In this document: positions 11,513-21,514 of the stretch, one piece after another
How positions within the stretch are numbered: position 1 is the first letter of the stretch
How the letters are laid out: each line of letters opens with the position of its first letter
NCBI GenBank assembly: GCA_037043455.1
Contig: JAWPHD010001209.1
Coordinates: 62,001 to 126,000, forward strand
Source of the DNA: Cyrtodaria siliqua
Lineage: Eukaryota > Mollusca > Bivalvia > Adapedonta > Hiatellidae
Reading direction: 5' to 3'
Length of the DNA stretch: 64,000 nucleotides
The notes under the pieces: model-generated
Told to the model about the DNA's origin: nothing
The model's database searches: none
The model's input: the letters and a program-made list of their open reading frames with translations, nothing else
Program-made: the position numbers and the translations under genes

Positions 11513-12874
11513 CAGTGCTCACAGAAAATTATTTTAAGAGACAGGCCCAGGGCTGTTGCTTCTGAAAATGGACAGGCCCTGATTTAAAATGGACAGGCCC
11601 AGATTTAAAATGGAAAGGACCAATATTTTTTTCTTATTGGAAATGAGTCTTTATTCGCTTTTATACCCAGGGCTGTCGATCTGTTTTGGTGGACTGCGAC
11701 CCATACCCTTGGGTGGGGGAATTTTAGCGTGCTTTTAAAGGAAAGGGGAAATTATTTTGTGGCCATTATTTTGATTATAACAATTGTTTTAAATAGTCTA
11801 CATGTTTTATTTGTATTAAATACAGTTCATACTCATTATTTTTTTTTATATTTTTTTTTCAGGGGGGATTTTTGAGTCTGAAATGGGGGGAAAAAAACAT
11901 ACTTTTTGGAGGGGGGAATGCGTCCGGTTACTGGACCCAAAATCGGCAGATCGACAGCCCTGATACCACACATTTGTTACGTATGTATTAATCAAACTCA
12001 GAACCTCCTGACTATATTTTTCTTTTTGCTACCACTTTATGCTCCTAGTCAGTGAACTTATTTACCACTTTGTTAAAATTAAGTTAGAATAGAATATTAC
12101 ATAGTAATTTATAACCGATGCAAAGGAGAGTACTAGCACTTTTGCCAAACGATAATGATCAGAGCCGACTTGGTGAAACTGGAGCCGAACTTGGAGCCAA
12201 ATTTTTAATCAGGTTTTATTAGACTATCTCCTCTAGCTATATTTTTCTTTTTGTCACCACTTTCTACAAGTTAAAAAATTAGGAGCCTAGACTAGAATTC
12301 ATTTAAAAGTAGGATTCCAGGAACTCCTTACACCTTAAATAATGAATAGAAATATACTTTGTATCTGTATCTATACATATATATATATTAGGTTTTTCCA
12401 CCTACGGTGACACCTTCAGTGAAGTATTACAGGCTGAAAACGTTACATTATTTCCAATTTGCTGATCATTTTTGAGTGTATATAAGATAGTTCTTTAAGA
12501 AAAGTTTGTTTTTTTCAGTCAGTCTTACCTCTGGTGGTCTCGGACTACCGTTAGTGTCGAACGCTGCTCAAAGTTGTGGCACGAAACCAGGCTCAATTCG
12601 GGCTAGTAATCATAATATCTTTGACTGCAGCTCAAACTTTTTATTGTTTCAATGTGTGTATAACACATTTTAATTACTTTATCGCAAGTGTTTTCACAGT
12701 TCACATTACACATGGGAGTATTTAGGTCTTGAGGATCTTGAGATCAAGTAAAATTGATTTTGGGGATTTTTTGTTTAGACAGGCCCGACGGGCTCCTTGT
12801 CTGCAAAATGAGACAGGCCCGGAATGGATTTCGAGAAGCCCCGGGCCTCGGGCTATCCTACTTTTTGAGCACTG
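11513..12874. mobile_element. Possible hAT-like element with CAGTGCTCA ends
   Basis: CAGTGCTCA at 11513 and TGAGCACTG at 12866-12874 are perfect 9-bp inverted ends. Each end has subterminal GACAGGCCC motifs (11549-11610; 12777-12820). The flanking 8-mers do not match. A smaller element is nested at 11668-11962. No transposase frame remains. Confidence 0.35.
11668..11962. mobile_element. 295-bp MITE with perfect 16-bp ends
   Basis: CAGGGCTGTCGATCTG at 11668-11683 is exactly inverted at 11947-11962. ATACC lies directly outside both ends (11663-11667 and 11963-11967), a candidate 5-bp target duplication. The interior is G-rich and non-coding. The CAGGG terminus with a 5-bp duplication fits hAT5-type elements. 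Confidence 0.75.
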
Positions 12875-13376
12875 GCACAAGTACACAGTTAATATAGTGT
12901 TAGGTGTGTTTGCATGCCATCAGCTGTTTATTTCAGCTACTGTGAGTCATGTTCTGCTCTGCTAAATGTAGTGTTGAACAGCTCTATTTTGATATCTGCG
13001 GGGTTGGGCATTCCAGTGAAAAATCATTCTTGGGAAGTATGAATATTTTAGACTTTATAGTTGTTAGATGCTGTGCCTACCCAAGGGACGAAATATATTT
13101 TACTGTAGGACGAGTGGCATTAACATGTTACTCGTCCTTATAGGATGTTTACTCGTCCTGCTCTGATTGTAAAGTATTCAGATACCATCATTTAACACTA
13201 TTATATAAATACAAGAAATCCGTGGATTCACATGTCTCGCCTAATGGGGGCTGGACTTAAAAATAAAAAGGTCAATGATGCTTAAATGAAATTTTGTAAA
13301 CATTTTAGCAATTAAAAACAATCGAGTTTGCCGTTTGCTGAGATGACATTTAAGTGCATTTGTTTAAAAACAAAAT

Positions 13377-14846
13377 CAGGGTTCCGGAAATACGGTTGCC
13401 CGACGCCCCGGGCAAGTGGATTTTGGGTGCGGGCAAGTGACCTTCGCAAATCTGGTTGCCCGCCACTTGCCCGACGGACATTTCCATTCCAGAACAAATC
13501 AAGTGTCAAACTAGCCATCTCAGAATTTCATTTTGATAACTGAATAAAACTGGCCGCTGTTTTTCGCCGCTAGCGATTGTTAATGAGATCAAACAACTTT
13601 CGGTACAATCAACAATCTTGCCCCAGGCAGCTTAATTTGTGGCATTATTTCAATAAACAACTTATTAACCCACACGCGCATTTCACACCGTTTGAAAACA
13701 ACACCGTATCGCAATTTATCCTGACACGACCGTCAGACGTGTGTCCATCGGCCAATGAAATCGCGGCAATTATGTCCGTGACCTTCCAACCACAACATAG
13801 CTACTTTCAGAAATTGTTTCCAAATAATTTGGACCTTCCACCAATCAAATTTGCAAATTTAATGTGTCAAAATAATGATTGACAGACCCAAGTGACGTTA
13901 TGTTTTTGTTTAGATAATTTGGCCGAAGATTTTTTCGTAACGAAAATACATTTCTTTTACTCGAAGCACTCGTTTATCAATGCGCTTTTATGAGGTATTT
14001 GGTGTATTTCATTGATATAGTCTGTAATTAAACGTATATGGAAGTGCATACTACACAAATAAGTTGCATAAATTAGAGATATGCGCATGTCATGGGTTTT
14101 CGCGATTTCAGAACACTCACGGAAACTTTTTTTCTCAAGTTCTGAACTTTTGCTTTTGATAAATAAGGTTACTGCTACTATTTCTTAAACAATTCCTGGG
14201 GAAAACCCTATTCATGCCTCGTGCTTTCATCTAATTCCCTTTAGTTAAAATACAAAGCCGTAGGAACGTTACCATGGTTGCAGAAATTGGGGGCCAACTT
14301 CCCCAAGTGAATATTTTTAATAACGTTTTTGTCTTGTTTCTTTGCTTGTCGCACATTTAAATGAATACAATAGCTTCTTTTTTTTCTGTCAACTGGTTAA
14401 TTGTACACACTGTGACATTTAAAGTTCCATACACTAGTGCCAAGCATTTTTTTTGGATGGTCATCAAAAATGATGGGGTTGTGGTTGTGGTGATTGGTGG
14501 GGTGGGAGACGGAATAAATTGAGTTGGTATACTGTCTCATCATTTTATAATTTAAGTAACACAAAGATGTAATAGACACAAAAGAAGAAAATGCAACCAT
14601 TTGATTTTTTTATATGAATAAATACAATGTACTAACTAATTCATAAAATACATTCTTCCTTCCTTTTCTAACTAAGTATAATGGTCAAAATTATGCGACG
14701 GTCCTTCCCTTTTAACACGAATAATGGTACAGCGCCAATTTTTGGGGCAATTAGGTGTTCTTAAATGTGGGGCAAGTGACATTATGGGCAGGGCAAGTGA
14801 CTTTTGAAAATCCACTGTGGATTTTCTAAATATTTCCAGAACGCTG
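13377..14846. mobile_element. hAT-like element, 1.47 kb, degenerate
   Basis: The left end CAGGGTTCCGGAAATA (13377) and the right end, reverse complement CAGCGTTCTGGAAATA, match at 14 of 16. AAAAT stands directly outside both ends, a candidate 5-bp duplication as in the 295-bp MITE. Both subterminal regions carry several GGGCAAGTG motifs (13410-13470; 14770-14805), which is plausible as transposase-binding repeats. A 101-codon open frame at 13577-13882 has no recognised domain. Confidence 0.6.
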
Positions 14847-14865
14847 AAAATGCCATTCTATTAAA

Positions 14866-15950
14866 AACAAGAGGCCCAAGAGGGCCTGTGGATGCTCTAC
14901 TGGCTAAAACGGCTCTTATATCAAGGGTTGTCGACATAAAATTCCCATCAGTAGTTTTTTTAAAACATTGCAAAAACAACAGGGATAAAATGGCCTTACA
15001 TTTGTAGATCGCTCATCTGGTAATCATGGGCAATATGTCTGCTGTGTCTAGTTTGGCATGGGCATTTTTTAATTTGTCCCACTTTCTTCTATGAATGAAA
15101 TTTCATAAAAATGGGTGTGGGGGGGAGGGTTTATATTAACATTCTAAACAAATATGGTAAAGATGAGATAAAAAATGAGGTAACTACAGATTAACAAAGG
15201 AAAATACAATATAGCATTTTTCAACAAATCAAGGCCCATAACCTGTCGTTAACTAACTAGATCTAGCTGTTTTCCAACTTGTCCAAAATTTCATTGATAT
15301 ACCATGCTTTGCACAACTAGACATCATACTGAGGCTTCCTGCCAAATTTTGTAGAAATCCAACAAGCCGTTTAGGAGGAGTAGTGCCGACAAGAAATTTG
15401 AAGTAAAAATGTCAAAGTGCCATAACTCCGTCATAAATGAGCAAACTGGAACAAAAGCGCGAAATGCACAACTAGACATCTTACTGATGCTTCCTGCCAA
15501 GTTTCATCGAATTCAAACAAAGCGTTTAGGAGGAGTAGCGCTGACAAGAAATTTGGGCTGTAACTCCGGCTGTAACTCCATAAAAAATCAATGAACCGGG
15601 AAAAAAAATGCAAAAGGCACAGCAATGCTTCCTGCTATAACGGCGTTAACACCAAAAAAAAAAAAATGAAATAAGAAAATTAAAAAAAAATTAAAAATAA
15701 TGAAGAAATTTAAAAAAAAATGTCAAGGGGCTGTAACTCCATGAAAAATCAATGAACCGGATAAAAAAAATGCAATAGGCACAGCAATGCTTCCTGTTAA
15801 CATGGCGTTAACACCAAAAAAAATTAATTAAATAAGAAAATTAAAAAAATTATATATAAAAAAAAAAAAATTAAAAAAAAATCAAACAAAAGAAATAATT
15901 AAAACAAAACAATTGAAAAAAAATATTAATTAAAAAAAAAATATACTAAT
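14866..15950. repeat. Degenerate tandem repeat with A-rich spacers
   Basis: It starts with ACAAGAGGCCCAAGAGGGCC, the same start as at 15952. Units of about 150-170 bp carry CTTCCTGCCAA, GTTTAGGAGGAGTAG and CTGTAACTCCATAAAAAATC, separated by long A/T-rich runs. There is no gene. Confidence 0.65.
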
Positions 15951-15951
15951 A

Positions 15952-16270
15952 ACAAGAGGCCCAAGAGGGCCTGTGGACGCTCTACTGGCTAACATGGCTC
16001 TTATAACATCAATGAAGCGAGTGACTTCCATTTACGTTTTTTTGAAAGTTTCGGGCAAAAAACAGCTTTTTGACTAAATCAAGGGCCATAATTAAAAATC
16101 TGGTAAAGTTTGGTAAAGATCAGATGAAAAATGAAGGCTATACCGTATTGAGGCAAAATATAGCATTTTTAACTAAATCAAGAGCCACAACTCCTCTGTT
16201 ACTGGTCCGACTGGTCCAACATAGAGCTAAAAAAAATATATATAGATACATATAAAAAGGAATAAATTCC

Positions 16271-16304
<34 letters not shown>

Positions 16305-17550
16305 AAAAAAGAAATAATTAAAAAAAAAAAAAAATTAAAAAAAAAAAAAAAAAAAAAAAATTATAATTAAAATAGAATTTAAAATAATATAAAAAAGACA
16401 GTCGTAAAAGCTGGTAAAGTTTGGCAAAGATCAGATGCAAAATGAAGGCCCTTTCGTACGACGAGGCAAATTATAGCATTTTTAACAAAATCAAGGGCCA
16501 TAACTCCGCTGTTACTGGGCCGATCTGGTTGTTTTTCAAACCTGATCAAGCTTTCATAGACATTAACAATATGATGAAGTTTGGTAAAGATCGGATGAAA
16601 AATGAAGGCCTTATCGTCTTAACGAGACAAAATATATCATTTTGAAGTAAATCAAGGGCCATAACTCCGATGTAACTGGTACGATATGGCTGGTTTTCAA
16701 AATTGTTCGAGCTTTCATTGATATTAACAATCTGATCAAGTTTGGTAAAGATCGGATGAACAATGAAGCCCCTATCGTCTTAACTAGGCAAAATATAGCA
16801 TTTTTAACTAAATCAAGGGCCATAACTTCGCTGTTAATGGTCCGATATGGCTGTTTTTCAAACTTGTTCGAGCTTTCAACGACATTAACAATCTGATAAA
16901 GATTGGTAAAGATCGAATGAACAACGAAGCCCCTATCGTCTTAACGATGCAAAAAATAGCATTTTTAACTAAATCAAGGGCTACAACTCCGCTGTTACTA
17001 GTCCGATATGGCTGTTTTTCGAACTTGTCCCAGCTTTCATTGATATCAACAATGTGGTAAAATTTGGTAAAGATAGGATGAAAAACGAAGGCCCTATTGT
17101 CTTAACGAGGCAAAATATAGCAATATAGCATTTTTAACTAAATCAAGGACCATAACTCCGTTGTTACTGGTTCGATCTGGCTGGTTTTCGAACTTGTCCG
17201 AGCTTTCATTGATATTAACGATGTGGTAAAGTTTGGTAAAGATAGGATGAAAAAAGAAGGCCCTATCGTCTTAACGAGGCAAAATTTAGCAATATAGCAT
17301 TTTTAACTAAATCAAGGGCCATAACTCTGCTGTTACTTGTCCGATCTGGCTGGTTTTCGAACTCATCCGAGCTTTCATTGATATTAACAACCTGTTAAAG
17401 TTTGGTAAAGATCGGATGAAAAATGAAGGCCCTATCGTCTTAACGAGACAAAAGTTAACAACGGACGGACGACGGACGGACGACGGACGGACGGACGACG
17501 GACAACTCGGCATCCCATAAGCTCTGCTGGCCTTCGGCCAGTAGAGCTAA
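15952..17550. repeat. 162-bp tandem array with palindromic ends
   Basis: A unit of about 162 bp, recognised by TCAAGGGCCATAACTCC, GGTCCGAT-TGGCTG and TTTGGTAAAGATCGGATGAA, recurs at about 16078, 16490, 16650, 16812, 16974, 17145 and 17307. The array ends in a (GACG)-rich run at 17460-17505, and GCTCTACTGGC near 15978 is inverted near 17536 (GCCAGTAGAGC). Open frames on the minus strand repeat the unit and are not genes. A truncated extra copy follows at 17560-17790. Confidence 0.75.
16275..16362. repeat. Poly-A low-complexity tract
   Basis: Long adenine runs with few interruptions lie inside the 162-bp array. Confidence 0.85.
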
Positions 17551-17929
17551 TAAAAAAAAGGCATAACATCTGGTAAAGTTTGGTAAATATCAGATGAAAA
17601 ATGAAAGCCCTATTGTATTAACGAGGCTGAATATAGCATTTTTAACTAAATCAAGGGCCATAACTCCGCTGTTATTGGTCCGATCTGGCTGGTTTTCGAA
17701 CTGGTGCGAGCTTTCATTGATATTAACAATCTGGTAAAGTTTGGTAAAGATCGGATGAAAAATGAAGGCCTTTGGCCAGTAGAGCTAAAAATCATCAGCT
17801 CCAAAAAGTAGGTCAAGGTCATACATGAAATCCAGGCATCCAAAAAAATGCACTAACAAAGACACAACTACGTCAAAATAGAATATGTTTTCTTCCAAAG
17901 ATTCAACTATAAATTAGGTTTAAAACATC

Positions 17930-18300
17930 TAGTGCATAATTCTAGTTCATGAGAAAGTGATGTAAATGTAACAATTAAAGTTATCTACCCTTTGCTTGGA
18001 TGGTGAAGGTCACATCCACATTTGCTTTGTCATGTTGCAATGTACCACTCAAGATACAACTATAAGCAAAGTTTTAAAGGTCTAGTGCATACAGTACTAG
18101 TGCATACAGTTTGTGAAAAAGTGACCTAAACGCAAAAGTTGAACCTAAAAATAAGTAAGTTATCTGCCCTTTGCTTGGAGGGTCAAGGTCACTTCCACAT
18201 TTGCTTTGTCACGTTGCGATGTACCACCCATGATACAACTATAATAAGCAAAGTTTGAAAGGTCTAGTGCATACAGTTTGTGAGAAAAGCAACACCTTCA
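17930..18300. repeat. About 185-bp tandem repeat, two copies
   Basis: Phrases such as CTACCCTTTGCTTGGA, TCCACATTTGCTTTGTCA, GATACAACTATAA and GGTCTAGTGCATACAGT occur in two successive units with moderate divergence. Confidence 0.7.
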
Positions 18301-20195
18301 AAAAGGCGAGACAAAAACAAAGGGAAACATCATAACGTGTGTTTTTTTCTTTATATAAATCAATGAAAATTATGAAACTGTGACCAGTATTATAGATGAC
18401 TATATTCGTAGTTCACTAGTCTGATCATGGTCATTACGGTAACTCTGGTCTGGTATATATTTTCCCCTTTTCCTATGAAAAATTCCCCTCATAAAAAAAA
18501 AATTATTAGAAAATATTAGACTCCAATACAGGAAAACAGCATACTTTTGCAATTCCCCTTCCTGAAGGCCCTGGCCCCGGTCACCTTAAGTGCCCTTAAA
18601 GATTTCCCCCGTGAAAGACCGTAACGTTCGCGCTCCGTGAAATTAGAACGGGAGCCGCATTTTAAAATGTCCCAAAACGGAAATGCGTCAATTTCCCAAT
18701 ATCCGGTTGACTTAAATTGCATTTTATCGCTGAATAAATATTTTATCGCTGAATAAACAGAGTTGCGACTATTTACTGCATTTAATCGCTTAATAAACTA
18801 TGTTTGAACTATTTTATTTGTTGTTTTTTTCTACTGAAATGTTACTCGTCCTCTCGGACGACCGATTCATGGGTTTCACTCATCCGGATTCGAAATTCAC
18901 TCGTCAATACGAGCGGACAAGTGGAATTTTCGTGCCCTGCTACCAATATCGAAATTAGGTGTACATGTAGGTGTCGACTGTCTGTCAGTGTCTAGTCTTC
19001 AAGTGGGATAGCTCTAATCGTGTAACAGTTAATATCAACCAGTCCATATGTTGTATCTAATACAGCAATGTTAGTCTGTAAGTGATGGTTTTTTTCGTCT
19101 CTCTTCATGGCTTCTCCACTCTAGCTTGTTGCCCATAGATCAGGCCAACTGGGTAGTGTGAAAGTCTCATTTATTTGAAGTCTAGGTGTTTTTTTACATA
19201 TGGACACAGGGCACAAAAATTCAAATCGTCCGGTCGCTATAACGAGTGTTTATGGATGCAGGACTAGTAGAAATTCAGATCTATAAATTCTTTAACAATT
19301 TATGAATTTGACCATGAAATATGGAGGAATAAAAAATATATTGCAGAGTTCTGTTAATTATTTTTTTATATGCCGTAACAATTATCAACAGTAAATGACT
19401 TTTTGCGATACATATTCGCTTGTGGAATATACTTTTATGAACATTATAGGAGAAGTTATAGACTCTCAAACTACTAATGCTTAATTATGCTTTTACTTTT
19501 ATTTTATAACTGATAGACAAGATTAATATGTACCGTTCCTGTTTACAAGGAAGTTATTTATATAACTTGGTAAACATGATTAAAATGCAGGGACGTATTT
19601 AAGTGTAATAAGTAAAGCTAATTACTTGAAATAATTTATGAAATACGAGAAGTATGATATTTGATTAACGCACATCTACCTACTTTCGGTTTCAAGGTAT
19701 CATTATAATGACAATAAAATAATAATAATATTCCGACAGCTTAAATTACTAACACAACTAGAAACAGAACTCGCACAATATTTTTGCATACATCGTTCTA
19801 AAATGTGTCTAAAACAAATAAACACTGTATATTCACTATACAGAGTTATTGTTGAGACCGCCGAACTCTAAATCTCGCGAAAAACGAGAGCGAGATTTGA
19901 TAATGGCAAAAGGGTGAATTGGTATGTTTTATTTCTGTTTACTGATTGGTCAGTTTTTTTGATGATGCTTTATCAAAATTATGAATTCTTGGGCATTACC
20001 CTTAGCCGCGTCTGTCAGAAGGGGATGTAATCCATAGGATCCCGTTTATCGGAGGTACCATAGGAATCATATTGTTAGTTAACTTAAGAGTAGAGCAGGC
20101 AAACTGAGGGAGTGTGTCTGGAAAACCCAGGAAATAATAATATACCGCGAATCAAACACTGGACCTCCGGATGAAGCTTCTTTAAGAGAGAAAGT

Positions 20196-20341
20196 GTTAA
20201 TTCTTGCGGATAGAGAGGTGTACAGTAGGTCTACTGGTTCTACCAAGGAAAAGTGGTCTGTCTCCACCACAAAAAAATCGACTGTCATACATAACCTTAC
20301 ATGTGGTAAAAATGACGTAATACACCATACAAACAAAATCA
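20196..20341 (+). mobile_element. SINE-like repeat, copy 1
   Basis: The core CTGGTTCTACC-AGGAAAAGTGG, the CCACCACAAAAAAATCGAC stretch and an ACAAACAAA tail match the two better copies at 31629-31805 and 32308-32471. This copy lies about 60 bp inside intron 1, antisense to the cotransporter gene. I could not find a target duplication, and it is more diverged than the others. Confidence 0.6.
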
Positions 20342-20398
20342 AGTCTATGCCAATAACTCTGGACACCGCATCTCCAAAACAAACAAAAAGATGCTTAC

Positions 20399-20734
20399 CT
20401 TCTCTTCGTGCAATTCTTCCAAAGTGGGCCTTGACTTCAGTGCAGCAGTAGCCGACAGTAAATTCCTGTAGTGATCCACATGTGGAATAGCTTCTACAGT
20501 GTTCTTACCAAATGTTTTTAAGTTTGTGCCATAAGCAGTGTAACTGTTTTGATTTTGTCCGTAACTTGCGTAAGTGTCGTTTGGCGGTAAATTAAATGCT
20601 GCAGATGGTGAATCGTGAGAATTCTCATTTTCCAGAACTCCATTTGCAACCGTTTCCTCGGCATTATTAGCTTCTTCGTCTGCAAATTCGACTTTCGCAA
20701 CATGAAACCGATGTGTTGACGGTACCTTCTCCAT
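20399..20734 (-). CDS. SLC12 sodium-dependent cation-chloride cotransporter, exon 1
   Basis: The first coding exon has 112 codons from ATG at 20734 (MEKVPSTHRFHV) to a phase-0 donor (AAG then GTAAGC). RFHV at residues 9-12 fits the RFx[V/I] docking motif for the kinases SPAK/OSR1. Residues 74-79 read TFGKNT, matching the NKCC/NCC segment whose two threonines are phosphorylated to switch the transporter on. HVDHYRN and RPTLEELHE follow, as in the family. The middle (about 17-60) is acidic and low in order. KCC-type members lack the TFGxNT block, so this is the Na+-dependent branch. A GTG one codon upstream is in frame, but the ATG is the sensible start. The protein continues in exon 2 at 2521. 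Confidence 0.9.
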
Positions 20735-20830
20735 CACTGAATGAGATCACACTCTACACTGCTTTATGTATAGAATCAAAATTGTCCACGACCGGATATA
20801 GTGCACTATATATATATAAACACGCGAGAT
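20735..20830 (-). promoter_or_regulatory. Candidate core promoter and 5' leader of the SLC12 gene
   Basis: Reading the minus strand, TTTATATATATATAG at 20820-20806 is a TATA-like element about 75 bp upstream of the ATG. Transcription starting about 30 bp downstream would give a leader of roughly 45 nt with no upstream ATG. The AT-richness of the region means the TATA-like run could be chance, and an upstream non-coding exon cannot be excluded. Confidence 0.4.
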
Positions 20831-20908
20831 AATTTTAGTTACGCTCACTACGGGTTATTGATTTTTACGGTTATGGCCCCTTGGCTGCGTTTTGAAGAGT
20901 GGAGAAGG

Positions 20909-21042
20909 TAGTCTGGCTCCCTGCCCAGACAGCACTCATATCGAGACAATCTCAGCAGAGTTTTCGTTCCTTGGTCTCCGTGTGAACGCAAAGAACGATA
21001 ACTCTTGGTAGAGAAACTGCAGTCGAGTAGAGAACCAGACTA
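20909..21042. mobile_element. Small MITE-like inverted repeat near the SLC12 promoter
   Basis: TAGTCTGGCTCCCT at 20909 and, in reverse complement, TAGTCTGGTTCTCT at the right end match at 12 of 14. TA bounds both sides. The total is only 134 bp. Confidence 0.4.
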
Positions 21043-21514
21043 ACATCGCGGCAACTGTCAAAAAAAGGGTGATGGGCGTTATACGATTGCGATTATCACG
21101 ACTGATTTGCATAATTGTGAATGAATCGATACGAAAAGAATGGGAAACAGGTCAAAACAACTAAAATCCACTTCGACCCGGATCAAGTCAGTTAGAGATC
21201 ATTTGAACTTTTACATTTAATCAGAAAATCCTTTCTCTATACTTATCTCTTTAAAGAAGAAACGAAAATATATAAATCCTACATTGATAATTTAAAGCAG
21301 GGTTTAAAACCCTGTTTAAAGCGGCGGCACGATATACCCAAATACACCGAAATTACCCAAAACACACTATTTAATTATTTTTTTCAGCAAATACTTAATT
21401 TTTATAGTTGAGTATGGTATAAATGAATGTAATCTGTGAAAATAATATATATATTAGCCGCAGATATAAACTCTGCAGCCTTTTTTAAAATTCATTGTTA
21501 TCAAATCGGACACC
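21043..21514. repeat. Upstream region with first unit of a degenerate 150-190 bp repeat
   Basis: From about 21330 the phrases ATATACCCAAATACACC, TTAATTATTTTTTTCAGCAAATA and ATCAAATCGGACACC follow each other as they do again at 25744-26120 and 26897-27230. Each unit has a pyrimidine run ending in CAG. The LINE at 21515 interrupts the series. Nothing coding is seen in 21043-21330. Confidence 0.6.
21502..21514. repeat. Target-site duplication, left, of the CR1/L2-type LINE
   Basis: CAAATCGGACACC is identical to 25744-25756 and defines the element ends. The local tandem repeats also carry related phrases, but a perfect 13-mer exactly at both junctions favours a duplication. Confidence 0.8.

Larger units (their letters stand above)
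2522..20398 (-). other. Intron 1 of the SLC12-type gene (17.9 kb)
   Basis: The intron begins with GTAAGC after exon 1 and ends with TTTTCACAG before exon 2. Most of it is repeats, listed separately. I see no convincing host exon inside. Stretches where I can name nothing are about 2700-3600, 5450-6440, 8400-9590, 12000-12700, 18400-18800 and 18950-20190. These are AT-rich non-coding DNA with scattered short open frames that look accidental. Confidence 0.8.

Noticed and set aside
13577..13882. 101-codon frame MLMRSNNFRYNQQ
   Set aside because: Lies inside the degenerate hAT-like element and matches no domain I know. Too little to call a gene.
13100..18950. ACTCGTCC motifs at 13100-13160 and 18841-18950 as the two ends of one element
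   Set aside because: Orientation and flanks do not give matching termini or a target duplication, and several complete elements lie between them.
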